From the NCBI RefSeq assembly GCF_018320785.1, contig NW_024571694.1, positions 81,197-145,196 of the forward strand: a stretch of DNA of 64,000 nt, written 5' to 3'. The first letter of the stretch is position 1; the number at the start of each line of letters is the position of its first letter. A model generated the notes under the pieces. It made no database searches. It was not told where the DNA came from and was given only the letters and a program-made list of their open reading frames with translations. This DNA is from Cheilinus undulatus. Lineage: Eukaryota > Chordata > Actinopteri > Labriformes > Labridae. Positions 46,801-57,604 of the stretch are shown here, piece by piece. Position numbers and translations under genes: made by a program.

Positions 46801-49306
46801 CTCTTTTTTTGTGGGTATCAGAGAGCTCCCTCTAGAGTTGATAGAGGCTTATTACAACTTCAGGGTTCCTGCTCTCTTTTAGAGATGGATCAATAAAACA
46901 ATTCAAATAAAGGTGCAGACACACAGGTCTTCATCTATTAGCTGAAAAAAAGTTACAGTGAAGTTTTCTGCATTTACAAACTAATTGTACGTATAATTTT
47001 CTCTAAAATCTTACTGTTGTTCTTTTAGGATTTTCCTTGTTTAACACATCCTGCACAGTATTTGTGTTTAGTTTCAGGGCAATTTTGGCCAAATGCTCTA
47101 TAAAAAAAAATCTATTAAAATAATGATGTGAATTAAAGATGTTTATAGCATGCAGACTAATCTTAAAACTACCATCCATCATTATTTATATGATCCTTCA
47201 CATAAGGAATCCCTTGGGAACTACCGTCCTCATTCACTAATCCTAAAGAAGAAGTTGATCCTAAACCCTTTAACACACTTTTTAAGAAAATTCTGATATT
47301 CACCAGACTTTTCTGATCCGTGATTTTTTTCTTAGCAAAGAATAAAATCTGAGAACACTCCAGAACACTCTTAGGACCATCTGAGTGCTGATATGAGAGT
47401 GTAAATGTTTAATTCTGTACTTACCAGCACTGAAATATAATAGATTATGAATTACCCAAACAAGTTAGGTGTGCTTGGGGAACAGTGGGAAATAATTTCA
47501 GTATTACAAAAAGAAAGCAGGCACTGCAAACATGACAATATATAAAAATGAAGAAGGCATGATTAGAAAGCCTTTATTATGACCGCTAAATCATTTTAAA
47601 AAACGTATGAAAACATACATGGTCAAAACATGTTGGCTTTGATAATGATTTGGCTGTTATAATAAAGGCTTTTAGGTATTTAGCCTACTTCCTCATTTTT
47701 ATATTATTCATGTTTGAAATGCCTGCTTTTCTATTTAAATATTGTGATTTTTTACTGCATTGTTTTATCAATTTAACATTTTTTATACTATTAACTGACA
47801 TGCACAAATACATGACTTACATATTGTCAAGTCATAATTTAACTGTGCAGTGTTTGATCTTTACTACAAAATGTTTAATTCTAAATATAAATTAAGCAGG
47901 AGAAGTGTTGTTAAACAACAATAACCTCTCTTCACATAGAGGTATCTAAATGTGTTTAAAATGATGTCCGATCATCAGGTTTTAGAATAAATGTACGTTT
48001 TATTCAAATTATAACCCTTTTGGGGAAAAAGACCTCCCACCTGGTTGAATGATTTTTTTACACTCATCTAAATTTGTCCTTTTCTTATTACAGCCTCACT
48101 TTTTAATGGAAGTCGTCTGAACCAGTGATTTCATCCAATTAATACATTTGTAGCATACTACGACTACTGTTGCTAAAACTATAATTAAATGTTCTTCTTT
48201 TGGTGTCATTTGGAGCAGCACTACATCCACTATAGAACTATCAACATATTTCAACATTTTATGATTGTTTTTATAGTAGGGCTGTCAAAGGATTCCAATT
48301 TTAAGTCTCAAATAATCTCAGAACTTCTCTGATTAATCGCAATTAATAGCACTCATTTTTTATCACATTTAAAAATGCCACTATTTACAACTGTCTTGTG
48401 TCATTTTGGATTTTTCTACCATCTTAAATTAAGAGTAATTGACTTCCTGTATTAGAACCAGACCTGCTTTTATTGATTGATTGAAGATTTTAATATGAAC
48501 CACAGAAAAGGGAACTTGTTATGGATTGAAAAGGAAATAAATCAACAGTGAAAAGGTAAATGTCTGATAATAAAGGTTCAGATGACTTCTGACTTGTCCA
48601 CAAAGCTGTGAGGGTTTTTTTTTTAACGTAAAATGGGACATGTCATGGACTTATTTGATATCTCTGTGACTGCAGGGAGATGCTGATGAGGCTGAACCAA
48701 AGTGTGCTGAGAGGGGCATTAAAGCATGCAATAAAAAACACAGTGCACTAATTGTGGATTTTAAGTTAATCCAGATTAATGTGATTAATCTTGACAGCCA
48801 TATTTTATATTATATAATAAATTAGACATTACTAATAGCTTCCTTCTCTCACTCCTGTGTGCCATCTGTGTTTGCACATATAAATGCAGTCTCATGACCT
48901 TATAAGGGCATAAAAGGGGCGTTTCTGTATGCTAATGAGGAGAAATGTGCACATGCCTCCAGCTTTTAAGCACCTGGTATTCATCATGAATCCCATGTGG
49001 GTTCTCTTTGAAACTTTCTTAAAAACAAATTTAAGAAAAGGACAGGTGACTGAGGCCTGTATTTCCTAAGCTACAATAAACTCTTGATACATTTTGAGAA
49101 CATGAGCAAAGGACAAGTGAGTGAGGACAGGTGACCTTCTCATTAAAGATGACAGCAGCGACGATGTAGGTGACGTTCTTCCTCAGAGTCGCAGGCTTGC
49201 TCTGCTCCAGACCAACGTCACACAGAGTCACATCACAGCCCTGACCGCTCATCATCCACTCCACCTGCTCCTCCACCTGCCTCCGCTCCTCCTCCGTCAC
49301 CTCCAT
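37482..49306 (-). CDS. nudt18: NUDT18, Nudix hydrolase (8-oxo-dGDP phosphatase)
   Basis: NUDT18 (MTH3) hydrolyses oxidised purine nucleoside diphosphates such as 8-oxo-dGDP and 8-oxo-GDP, keeping them out of DNA and RNA. Six minus-strand exons, by window coordinates: 49136-49306, 46036-46146, 43719-43821, 43141-43264, 38007-38131, 37482-37864. Splice phases are 0, 0, 1, 2, 1 and give 338 residues, close to the about 320 of the mammalian protein. The Nudix box spans residues 79-101: [14 protein letters not shown] (exon 2), then VKEEAGL (exon 3), with all consensus Gly and Glu residues. The N-terminal [13 protein letters not shown] and the C-terminal [16 protein letters not shown] match the family layout. 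The start is the ATG just after acceptor TTCTGTGCAG, so a non-coding first exon lies upstream. The donor of exon 1 (AAG|GTCACC) is weak. Introns hold a LINE, a SINE and MITEs. Confidence 0.93.
38007..38131 (-). CDS. nudt18: NUDT18 exon 5
   Basis: Codes [20 protein letters not shown] and [20 protein letters not shown]. Acceptor CTTTCAG and donor GTAACT. Confidence 0.88.
38715..39331. mobile_element. hAT-like MITE in NUDT18 intron 4
   Basis: The ends form an inverted pair: left TAAGGTTGTATTCACACCTG, and right (reverse complement TTAGGGCACATTCACACCAG). The inside has no transposase; its GGTCCGTTTTGG- and CAAACAAACCAG-type sequence is typical of such elements. Confidence 0.65.
39560..41985 (+). 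mobile_element. L2-like LINE in NUDT18 intron 4 (antisense to the gene)
   Basis: It runs from the end of an endonuclease-linked region through a nearly whole reverse transcriptase to the tail GTACGTCGCTTTGGAGAAAA and GCGTCTGCTAAATGAC. It ends in three ATTGTAAC-type units at about 41963-41985. An internal A-rich tract with (AAAC)n and (AAAT)n lies at 41703-41778. It is 5'-truncated: no apurinic endonuclease is visible. Confidence 0.88.
39611..41452 (+). pseudogene. L2-like LINE reverse transcriptase, three lesions seen
   Basis: The first frame to about 40260 has [20 protein letters not shown], then [30 protein letters not shown] and [10 protein letters not shown]. Two close indels around 40258-40280 shift into the frame with [38 protein letters not shown] and the catalytic [13 protein letters not shown] continues through [20 protein letters not shown] to a TAA at 41265-41267. 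The same frame then carries on for another 60 codons ([20 protein letters not shown]) to TAG at 41450, so the TAA is a nonsense change. With one nonsense change and two indels the copy is fairly young but dead. Confidence 0.92.
42869..43038 (-). mobile_element. tRNA-derived SINE in NUDT18 intron 3-4 region
   Basis: Same family as the SINE at 21247-21437 (GGAGGACAGTGGATAGACTT and GACATGCAGGCC in the plus direction). The T-rich start on + is its A-rich tail. Flanks GTCTGAACAATAATTCT (42852-42868) and GTCTGAACAACAATTCT (43039-43055) are the target duplication, with one difference. It lies in the intron just downstream of NUDT18 exon 4. Confidence 0.85.
43141..43264 (-). CDS. nudt18: NUDT18 exon 4
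   Basis: Codes [20 protein letters not shown] and [20 protein letters not shown]. It matches the ADAESLQAAW / HDIL region of the mammalian protein. Phase 1 in, phase 2 out (donor GTACGA). Confidence 0.85.
43276..43336. repeat. Short tandem triplication near NUDT18 exon 4
   Basis: TTACTTCATTAGTGTCTCTT is present about two and a half times in a row (unit about 22 bases). Confidence 0.8.
43719..43821 (-). CDS. nudt18: NUDT18 exon completing the Nudix box
   Basis: Codes [20 protein letters not shown] and [14 protein letters not shown], plus one base. It holds the two metal-binding Glu of REVxEExG that follow the exon border. Confidence 0.92.
44060..44400. mobile_element. Interspersed repeat fragment in NUDT18 intron 2
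   Basis: TTTGTCTGTATAGCACCAAT, followed by TTCAAGACACTTTAGAAAG and AGGTCTAGACCGTACTCTCT, has the look of a common fish LINE-derived repeat. The clade was not determined. Confidence 0.45.
45040..45890. mobile_element. Non-autonomous element filled with a GGCAAAAATGGG minisatellite
   Basis: The right end GGTCCCAACCCCAACATTGA and GAACCCCTGCTCT is the end of a known type of fish MITE. The left part has GGGGGGCCAAAGGGGAGAGC. From about 45240 to 45790 the inside is degenerate tandem DNA on the theme GTGGCAAAAATGGG/GGTGAAATGG. It sits in NUDT18 intron 2. A second element with the same filler lies at 53559-54432. Confidence 0.55.
46036..46146 (-). CDS. nudt18: NUDT18 exon with most of the Nudix box
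   Basis: Thirty-seven codons, phase 0 at both ends: [20 protein letters not shown] then [17 protein letters not shown]. Acceptor TTTACCAG and donor GTGAGC. Confidence 0.92.
48277..48809. mobile_element. MITE with GGCTGTCAA ends in NUDT18 intron 1
   Basis: Left GGGCTGTCAAAGGATTCC and right AATCTTGACAGCC are inverted. Both ends continue with TTAATCG/TGATTAAT repeats. No transposase inside. Confidence 0.65.
49136..49306 (-). CDS. nudt18: NUDT18 exon with start codon
   Basis: Codes 57 residues, [20 protein letters not shown] to [11 protein letters not shown]. The acceptor is just before the ATG. The donor is GTCACC, which lacks the usual +3 to +5 bases, but protein continuity with the next exon ([10 protein letters not shown]) supports it. 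Confidence 0.85.
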
Positions 49307-52300
49307 TTCTGCACAGAAGAAACAAACAGAAATATTCAGTACTGTCTGTTTACTACCACTTCACAGGAAAGAGAGACAGAGACAGAATAAATCATGAACC
49401 TTTTCATGATCTCTGCTATCAGGTGAAATGATCAGCATAAATCAATAACAATGCTGTCTGAAAATATGACCTCCAGAAAAAGTACTCCTGTGGCTCAACC
49501 TGCCCCAGGTAGCCACCATCACATAATTCAACTTTAATGTTTATTATTTCACCCTGATCATGTCCCCGTGCTTTCTAAAAGCTCATCCCTTCTTTTAGCT
49601 GTTATTTGCCACAGTCTTTAATGTAATTTAAATACAAAGTGGGGGAAAATCTTTCTTGTTTTTCATATTGTGTAGCATTAACAGAAGTGTAAGGACAGTT
49701 TTATTTTTTAAGGGATGGGATTTATATATATATAATTACAAAGTTAATCTAAATGTGAATGTTAAGACTATCCCGGAGTTAATAATAATACTGGGTATAA
49801 TAGCATCATGTCATTAGAATCAAAGAGCTTTGACTGATGCTAACGTTAGCTCATGACAATATTTAAAAACGTTTACATTTCTTCGTTTATCTCTTAAACT
49901 TCCCACAGGAAATAAAATGACAAATTATAAAATATATGTGTAAATAAAAAACCTCACAAACCACTCTGTGATTAAAAGCCGTGTTAGATTTCCATTCAGA
50001 GGCTGTAAGCTCTCCGCTCTGTTTTGACATTTGACACTGACAGCCTGAACCGGAAATCCACCTCCTCTTCCGGTTTGGGATTTTCATAACAAAATGTATT
50101 TTATTTTTTTTTTTTCTTACTTTCTTTTTATGCTGGTTTTGAGCTTGACCGCACCGAGGTTATTAGTAACCTAAAATTACAAAAATACTTAAAGCTTGAA
50201 CGTAGAAATTACTTTACAAACTGAAACTGGGATATAAGCGAGGCTTCTAAAAAAAAAACTGAATAAAACTGAATTCTCTGATCAAAATGACATTAAAATA
50301 ATAGAATTATAGACAATATATCCTAAGTTTAGTCTTTGACATAAGCAAAATGACCAACACGTCCTTTATATTTGCAGAGGTGAGGTGTCAAAAGTATTCA
50401 CATTCATTACTCAGGTAGAAGTATAGATACTAGGATTTTTAAAAGACTTTTGTGGAAGTTGAAGTATCAACTCAAGCTTTTTAATAAGTAAAAGCGTAAA
50501 AGGACTGGTTTCAAACCTACTTAAAGTATAAAAGTAAAAGTAATGTAAGGGGGGAAAAAATTCCATTAAGGACAAAAGCTTAGGCCGTGCCACAGGGGCC
50601 TATAGTGCACTATCACCCCCCCCACACACACACACACACACTCACACAAAAACCATTTTCCTAACTATATTGACTTTCTGACTATAATGTTATATTAAAA
50701 TGTTAATGTTGAAAAATTTGGGATGCACCTGTTTCAGCCACATTTATGCCCACTGAAAATGAACGCATGTTAGTACAATGCAAATACATTCAAGAACCAT
50801 ATATGTGTACTACTGAGCATTAAGTGTTTCACTGAGCAGAAAACGTGATGACTAGTTACCTATAAGTGTTGATCTTCCTGGCTACCAACCTCCTCGGTGC
50901 TTGGTTGGGACACTTCGCTCCAGTTCTCTTGAGTCTCTGCCACGGACATCTTCGTACTAGGCTACATCAGTTTTTTTTTTCTTTTCTGTTTTTTACTAGG
51001 CTACATTCGTCTGATATTTCCTTGCTGGAGTGTGACTGATGTGTGTCGTGCGCAGGTGCGATGGATCACGTGCAAACCAACAGGGTGTCGGAATGGTATT
51101 AAGTTTATACTTCTCATCCAACCATAATCAAACTCACTCTATCCGGATGGCGCGATTTATCTGGATAGGCGAAATGTAAGGAGTGTAAAAAGTAGGCTGA
51201 AAAATAATTACTCCAGTAAAGAATAGATACCCAAAATTTTTACTTAAGTAAGGTAACGAAGTATTTCTAGTTAGTTACTTGACACCTCTGTATGTTTGTC
51301 CCAGTCAGTGTGATTTACAATTTTGGGTGAGTTTGCTCTGTCAGAAATGGGTCCCTTTTTTAGATAATGATGTGACATTAAATTTGTGTGCACACTTGAG
51401 TGATTTGTATGTATTTACATGTTCAACAACATGTCTCCAGTAACTCTGTCTACTTTAACCTTTAGCAATAAAACAAATATGTTGGCTTACCCAAGCCAAA
51501 GGAGTCTTGAAGAGTCTGATTTTACTGTTAAAAGCTTTACACAATAATCATTTTAGGTCTTGTGTTGTATTCAGATTTCAAGTCTGACTAATAATTTGGC
51601 AGTTAAGATAAGTCTCTGAATATTTTTTTAATTAGCCTATATGTTTGCTTTTTCTGGTAATTTTGTTTCTTTAGGATGCAAAGAATCAATGAAAGAACTA
51701 TTACAAATACAATAAAAACTAAAATAAAACAGCATTTTCACAAATCAGAAGCTAAATTCAACAGTAAAATCCAACTAAAATTAAACTGACATTGAAAACG
51801 AAATAAAAAATTTAAACTAAATGGGGAAATTACCCTTGTAACTTTGGATCCATATTTTTGATTAACTTTAATGTGTTCTGTGGCTTGTCATTTAAAATTT
51901 AAGGCCATAAAAGTCACTTTGACTAACACACATCCTTATCCAATCTGCTTTGTAGTCGACCTTACACCATTTTAATCATCTTGTCCCATAGATTGCTGCA
52001 TTAGCATTATCTGTAATCAGGGAACTCAGTGTTGGATGTTCTAAATTTCCCAGCAGAGACCCCTGACCCTTTTCTGATTTAATCAGACTCACTGTGATTT
52101 AATAAACTCTGTACTATGATGAAACACTAGTCTAGGTCTCTGACATCCAGACCACCAGGTTGCCCACTTAAAAATCAGAGCTGCCCACCCATATTATGAC
52201 AGGTCTTTTCTGCGAAAGCAAACATTATTCTGCTTTTTTTATAGTTCAACTGTTAATGAGCTCAACACACCTGCAAAAATGTGTTATGATAAGTATCACC

Positions 52301-52559
52301 ATACGACATATTAACAGAAGAGAGGAAACAAAAGCCAAAAAACATGAAATTTGGGCGTTTATAACCCAAGAAATTGTTCTGCCCTCCTAAAACCATTTGG
52401 CATGTCACAAACATTACATTCATTCAGAAAATTCACCTCTGGGTTGGCATGAAATCTCATGCCTTTCATTTTTGACTGTTCATGGAGCAAATATGAGTAT
52501 TAATTTTTCGTAGTTCAGGTCTTATGAAATCTTGAATTTGAGTTTTGTAATTGTGTAGG
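49307..52559. promoter_or_regulatory. Spacer between head-to-head NUDT18 and SDHAF1
   Basis: The likely NUDT18 promoter or first exon lies at about 49990-50100, where CCGGAAATCC and CTTCCGG are ETS-type sites. A (CA)n tract follows a C run at 50618-50642. CCGGAAGTCC at about 52587 lies near a putative first exon of SDHAF1. No other gene is visible. These are inferences from motif and position only. Confidence 0.35.
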
Positions 52560-52599
52560 AAGCTTGCTTTTATTGTGAAATTGTACACCGGAAGTCCAT

Positions 52600-52790
52600 T
52601 TTGTAGTCCCTTTTGGTCATTTGTGTTGTAACGTGGGCTAAGGTCAAACACAGGCGGTTTAAATTAGTTAACACAGCTTTTTAGGTAAGACAGCTTGCTG
52701 TTTGGTTAAATATCCATAAATACGTTTATTAACTGACGGAAACAAACAGCGGACTGGTTAAAACCAGTTTGTAAACCCAGTGTTCAGAAG
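52600..52790 (+). other. Candidate 5' UTR exon of SDHAF1
   Basis: It ends in GTGTTCAGAAG|GTAAGC, a strong donor, and lies just after an ETS-type CCGGAAG site. The SDHAF1 coding exon has a good acceptor (TTCTCCCACAG) at 56301 but no clear promoter beside it, so a distant first exon is expected. There is no direct evidence that the two are joined. Confidence 0.35.
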
Positions 52791-53558
52791 GTAAGCTTAC
52801 TGTGTTATTATGTCAACTCTTTAGCTAACATTACAAAGGTTTTCTGTTGGCTGATATTCTGTGTTTTCCCGTACTCTAGAAATAAGAAAGAAACGATATC
52901 GGTATCTGTCAGTATAGTGGTGTTACGGTTTAAAAAGTGACCGTGCTAAGTGCTGACTTTCAGCCGAGTGCATGTGTGGTTTGAGTAGATACAGCAGATG
53001 ATGAGAAAGAGTCCTGACCAAAGTTTTGCTTCTCATAACATTGCCAAATTTACTGAATTCTCTACAATCCCTTCTCTCGCCCTTGCTTGAAGATCCATTA
53101 TTTTCAAAGCCTTGGTACCTGTGGGAGAGTTAATTATAGTAGAGTGAGGGTCATGGGAACAGCTTTAAGCATTAAGGTCTGCAGTGTAGAAAAAACAGCC
53201 TAAATCTGGTATGAAAATGTCAGATCCAATGTGACTGTTGTGAAGTTCACACTGTTAGAAAAACACCAGATATGAGCCATAGAAGATTAACCTGTTAAGC
53301 CCTAGCTTCTTTTATTAGGCTACTGCTCAAAATTTACAGCCCAGGGCATTTGTGAAGTTTGTTCAGAAGTGTAAATATGTGTATATATGTGACTGGATCA
53401 GACAGAATCAAGTTGTCAAATGGAAAATGTCATTTTCACCCAATTGTTTTTTTTTTCAATTTTAGCACATTTATCCCAGAGAAATAATGCAGTTGAAGTC
53501 CAACAATCTCCAGTGAGCCAAAGCTCCACATTTTCACAACTTTCATGCCACTGAGCAG

Positions 53559-54432
53559 TGTAACTCAACCCTGCTCAACCAAAGAGCCAAATTACTGAAA
53601 AATACTTTTACAAGAGCAACAATGTAAGTGGTGAAAAGTGGAAAATAGAATAAGTTAAAGGTGGCAAAAGTGGTCAAAAAGTGGCAAATACTGGGAGAAA
53701 AGTGGCAAAAAAGGGCAGAATGTGTCAAGAAATGGGTCGGAAGTGACCAAAAAGATAAGTTAAAGGTGGCAAAAAAAGGTCAAGAAGTGGCAAAATCAGC
53801 AAAAGGTGGGAATATGGGCAAAATCTGGCAAAGTTGGGAATGTGGGCAAGAAGTGGCATTCAATTGCAAAGGCAGCTTAAATGGGCAAAAGGGCAGAAAT
53901 GGCAAAAATGAGTAAAAATGGCCCAAAAGTGACAAAAATGACAAAAAAAATGAGTGAAAAGTGACTAAAAAAATCAGCAAAAAGGTGGAAGGTAGGGAAT
54001 TAATTGGAATTTAACTGCAAAAGGTTAAATAGGTGAGAAGTGGCAAAAGGGGGCAAAAAAATTACACAAAGCAGGATAAAAGTGTCAAAAATAGGTTGAA
54101 AAGTGACAAAAAGAAATGGCAAAAATGGGCTTAAAGCGGCAAATACCAGGAGAAAAATGGCGGTTAAAAAAAAATGACTTACAGGTGGCAAAATTGGCCC
54201 ATAAGTGGCAAAACCATGGCAAAAAAATCAGTGAAATGGACCAAAATCAGAAAAAAAAGTTGGAAAATGGGCAAAAAGCATCAAAGAGTGGCAAAATGGG
54301 AAATATGTGACATTTAATTGCAAAAGGCAGCTTAAATGGGCAAAAAGTGACAAAAATTCAGACAAAAGAGCCACAAATCATCAGAAAAGAGCCACATGTG
54401 GCTCTAGAGCCACACATTGAGTATCACTGCAC
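53559..54432. mobile_element. hAT-like non-autonomous element filled with minisatellite
   Basis: The ends are roughly inverted: left GCAGTGTAACTCAACCCTG, right (reverse complement GCAGTGATACTCAATGTGTG) with AGAGCCACATGTGGCTC near the right end. The interior, about 53640-54350, is a degenerate tandem of GTGGCAAAAxxGGGC. The short frames on both strands inside it are repeat artefacts. Confidence 0.6.
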
Positions 54433-55490
54433 TAGAGGGTTATCAGAACATAATAAAAGAGATTTTAGGAAAGCAATGTCCAGATGAAATCCCCTCTTGT
54501 GCCATTTGGGCCCTATTTGGCCCAATCTCTGCCATTTGAAAATTCTGAGGTATCAAACTTTTTTTACTCATATGCCATTACAGGTGGTCCCTGCATTATG
54601 AAATTCTTTTTTTTCTCCCTGAAATCACCCAGAGCTCCATATAGTTCCCTTTCAAAGAAAGTCTTACAGAGGAACTAAAGTTTGACACCAAGAGGAGCAG
54701 ATTTATTTTCAATGTTACAAAAAACAACACAAAATAAAGTGCAGAAATCTAAAGGAAACTGTTACAACAACTGAAAACTGCACAAACATGACTAGAATTT
54801 TCAGTAGAGGCTGGGCTTTCAGATGAGACTATGTTTGTGTCTGTAGTAGCAGGCACCATCCCATAGGGGGCGGAAGTGTCTGTCTACGTAGCACTACGGC
54901 CACTGTGATATGTGGTTATTGAGCTGAGTCCTTTTTGAGTTGGATGTGGTGTAGGTAAAAATGGTTTATTTTTGCTTGTAGCTGAGCTTCTTCTGTTTAA
55001 TTTGATGTGTAACATGATTATTTTTGTGCAAAAATAGAGTGCACAGAGCAAGTTTGTTTGGATCAAGGTGAGCAGGACCAAATTTGGTCCCGCTAGGGCT
55101 GAAGAAGTTAAAAAAAAAAAAGATTTGGTAACTTTTAACTGCAAAAACGCAGGAAAAAGAAAATTAGTTGACTTAGATTTTTATTCACAGTTTTAGTTGA
55201 CAAAATTATATAGTAATAATAAAAAAAATTTATTTGTAAAGCAAACAGAGGAACAAAGCAACAAAACCCAACAAAAAATGAAGACAGCACAAAGACACCA
55301 ACAACATTAGCAGGACGTACAGCTTCATAAGACTTCATGTTAACTTAGACATCACAGGACACCGTTAGAGCACAGACATTAGTTAATATGCAGCTAAGAT
55401 TTCACAGTCATTATCAGCAGCAGAAATCCAGTGTAAATTTCCAAAAATGACCAAAAATGTTTGTTGACACTATTTTTGTGTGAGAAAGAC

Positions 55491-56243
55491 TAGTCTGAGT
55501 CTAGACTAGTCTGAGTCTAGACTAGTCTGAGTCAAGACTAGTCTGAGTCAAGACTAGTCTGAGTCTAGACTAGTCTGAGTCTAGACTAGTCTGAGTCTAG
55601 ACTAGTCTGAGTCAAGACTAGTCTGAGTCTAGACTAGTCTGAGTCTAGACTAGTCTGAGTCTAGACTAGTCTGAGTCTAGACTAGTCTGAGTCAAGACTA
55701 GTCTGAGTCTAGACTAGTCTGAGTCTAGACTAGTCTGAGTCTAGACTAGTCTGAGTCTAGACTAGTCTGAGTCAAGACTAGTCTGAGTCAAGACTAGTCT
55801 GAGTCTAGACTAGTCTGAGTCTAGACTAGTCTGAGTCAAGACTAGTCTGAGTCTAGACTAGTCTGAGTCTAGACTAGTCTGAGTCTAGACTAGTCTGAGT
55901 CAAGACTAGTCTGAGTCTAGACTAGTCTGAGTCTAGACTAGTCTGAGTCTAGACTAGTCTGAGTCAAGACTAGTCTGAGTCTAGACTAGTCTGAGTCTAG
56001 ACTAGTCTGAGTCTAGACTAGTCTGAGTCAAGACTAGTCTGAGTCTAGACTAGTCTGAGTCAAGACTAGTCTGAGTCTAGACTAGTCTGAGTCTAGACTA
56101 GTCTGAGGCTAGACTAGTCTGAGTCAAGACTAGTCTGAGGCTAGACTAGTCTGAGTCTAGACTAGTCTGAGTCTAGACTAGTCTGAGGCTAGACTAGTCT
56201 GAGGCTAGACTAGTCTGAGGCTAGACTAGTCTGAGGCTAGACT
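55491..56243. repeat. 16-bp minisatellite with higher-order pattern
   Basis: About 47 copies of GACTAGTCTGAGTCTA, each holding the 10-base palindrome AGACTAGTCT. Three linker types occur: GAGTCTA (A), GAGTCAA (B) and GAGGCTA (C). In 55560-56040 they often follow A-A-A-B, a 64-base higher-order unit. C is found only at the right end (after about 56105). It lies about 60 bases before the SDHAF1 exon. Confidence 0.97.
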
Positions 56244-56552
56244 TTTACAGTGAGACTGAAGATGTCTCTGTCTAAACCCAGTGTTTCTTGTTCTCCCACA
56301 GTCAAATGTCAGATCCTTCCTCAGTCTACTCTGCATCAGCACAACACCTGGAAACCTCATCAGCCAATCAGAGCTCCTCAACCTGGACAGGCATGAATCT
56401 TTTCAGCTGTTTGTAAGAAGAAATCAGAAAGAACAACACAGGAGATAAAGCAGATCTCTGTGCTGCTACAGACACATCATCCCATTGACCTTGTGTCTGG
56501 GGTTTTTCTATTTGAGAAGAAGTCTTTTTGGTCTGCTGAGGTTGACTCTGCG

Positions 56553-56801
56553 ATGGTTCGGCACAGTAAACTTCAGAAGCAGGTCCTCGCTCTGTACCGA
56601 CAGTTCCTGCGTGCCGGTCAGGACAAACCGGGCTTCATCCCTCGAATCCGGGACGAGTTCAGAGAGAACGCTCGCATCAAGAAGACGGACGTGATGCACA
56701 TCGAGTATCTGTACCGACGAGGACAGAGGCAGCTGGAGCAGCTGAAGGACGTCAACACCAAACAGCTGGGGTCGTTCTCTAAACCCGGGGACAAGAGCTG
56801 A
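56553..56801 (+). CDS. sdhaf1: SDHAF1, complex II assembly factor
   Basis: SDHAF1 is a small LYR-motif protein of the mitochondrial matrix that helps insert iron-sulphur clusters into the SDHB subunit of succinate dehydrogenase. The 82-residue protein starts MVRHSKLQKQVLALYRQFLR (LYR at 14-16). It has the second conserved block IEYLYRRGQRQL, in which Arg55 and Gly57 are kept; these match positions changed in human complex II deficiency. Its length is shorter than human (115) only in the disordered tail. The start is chosen because the frame upstream has no ATG and the N-terminus matches the family. A single coding exon runs from acceptor TTCTCCCACAG at 56301, with AATAAA at 56907-56912. Confidence 0.95.
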   Translation: MVRHSKLQKQVLALYRQFLRAGQDKPGFIPRIRDEFRENARIKKTDVMHIEYLYRRGQRQLEQLKDVNTKQLGSFSKPGDKS

Positions 56802-56906
56802 CCTCTCACATAGATGACGCCATCATGGGACCCTGAACGATGCCAACGAATACCTCTCAAAGACTTGGATACTGTGACTGAGATGCTGCGTTCATGTTCA
56901 GAAGAA

Positions 56907-56912
56907 AATAAA
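56907..56912 (+). terminator. Polyadenylation signal of SDHAF1
   Basis: AATAAA 106 bases past the stop, in GAAGAAAATAAACG. Confidence 0.7.
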
Positions 56913-57604
56913 CGCTCAATGTGGAGTAACTGAAGTCATTAACATAAAAAAGCATGTTACAACAGCTGTAATACAGCAAGTGAAAACGTTTTCTTTGACT
57001 GTTTAGATGTGTAAAATAAATAAACTTCATGTTGACAGAAGACAATAAAATCTGTGATGTAAATAGATGGCAGCTTTGTAAAACACTTTAAAAACAGCGG
57101 TTCACTGAGTGATTTGACATTTGAAGAAAACTTCAGAACAGAACATAAAAACCAGAACAAAAGGCCGGCTAACATACATAACCTGAACATTTTAAGGACT
57201 AAAGCAACACAGGGACCCAGCCCTGCTAACTGAGACCACAGAGAACCAAAGATGTCAGAGAGTACCATTATTTAATAGAGATGTCAACAATAGGAGATAT
57301 AACAATGAAAGGGTACTCTAAGCTCTGAAATGAGAGGATTATAATGAAATTGAAGCCATAAAACCAAGGATTAGGTAGAGAAAGGAGCTGTAGAGCATGT
57401 GTGTTTCTTCTGCATAATCTGCTCTGTCAACCTTACAAAGTTTTGATGGTCAGAAGTTCCCTAAGACTCTGGTCAGGGACTTCAGACCACAGAGTCTCAC
57501 CTCAACAGTCAGGTTCACCTGCTCATCTTACCTAAATGAAATTAATTCTGTTTAAAGGAGAAATCATTGTGGGAAATCCACTTTTAATTAGCATGTTAGC
57601 ATCC

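Noticed and set aside
53661-54310. Lys/Gly-rich frames on + and Phe/Pro-rich frames on -
   Set aside because: They come from the GGCAAAAATGGG tandem filler in a MITE and are repeat artefacts.
55491-56243. CRISPR array
   Set aside because: The direct repeats have no unique spacers. All units are 16 bases with point variants, so this is a minisatellite in an animal genome.
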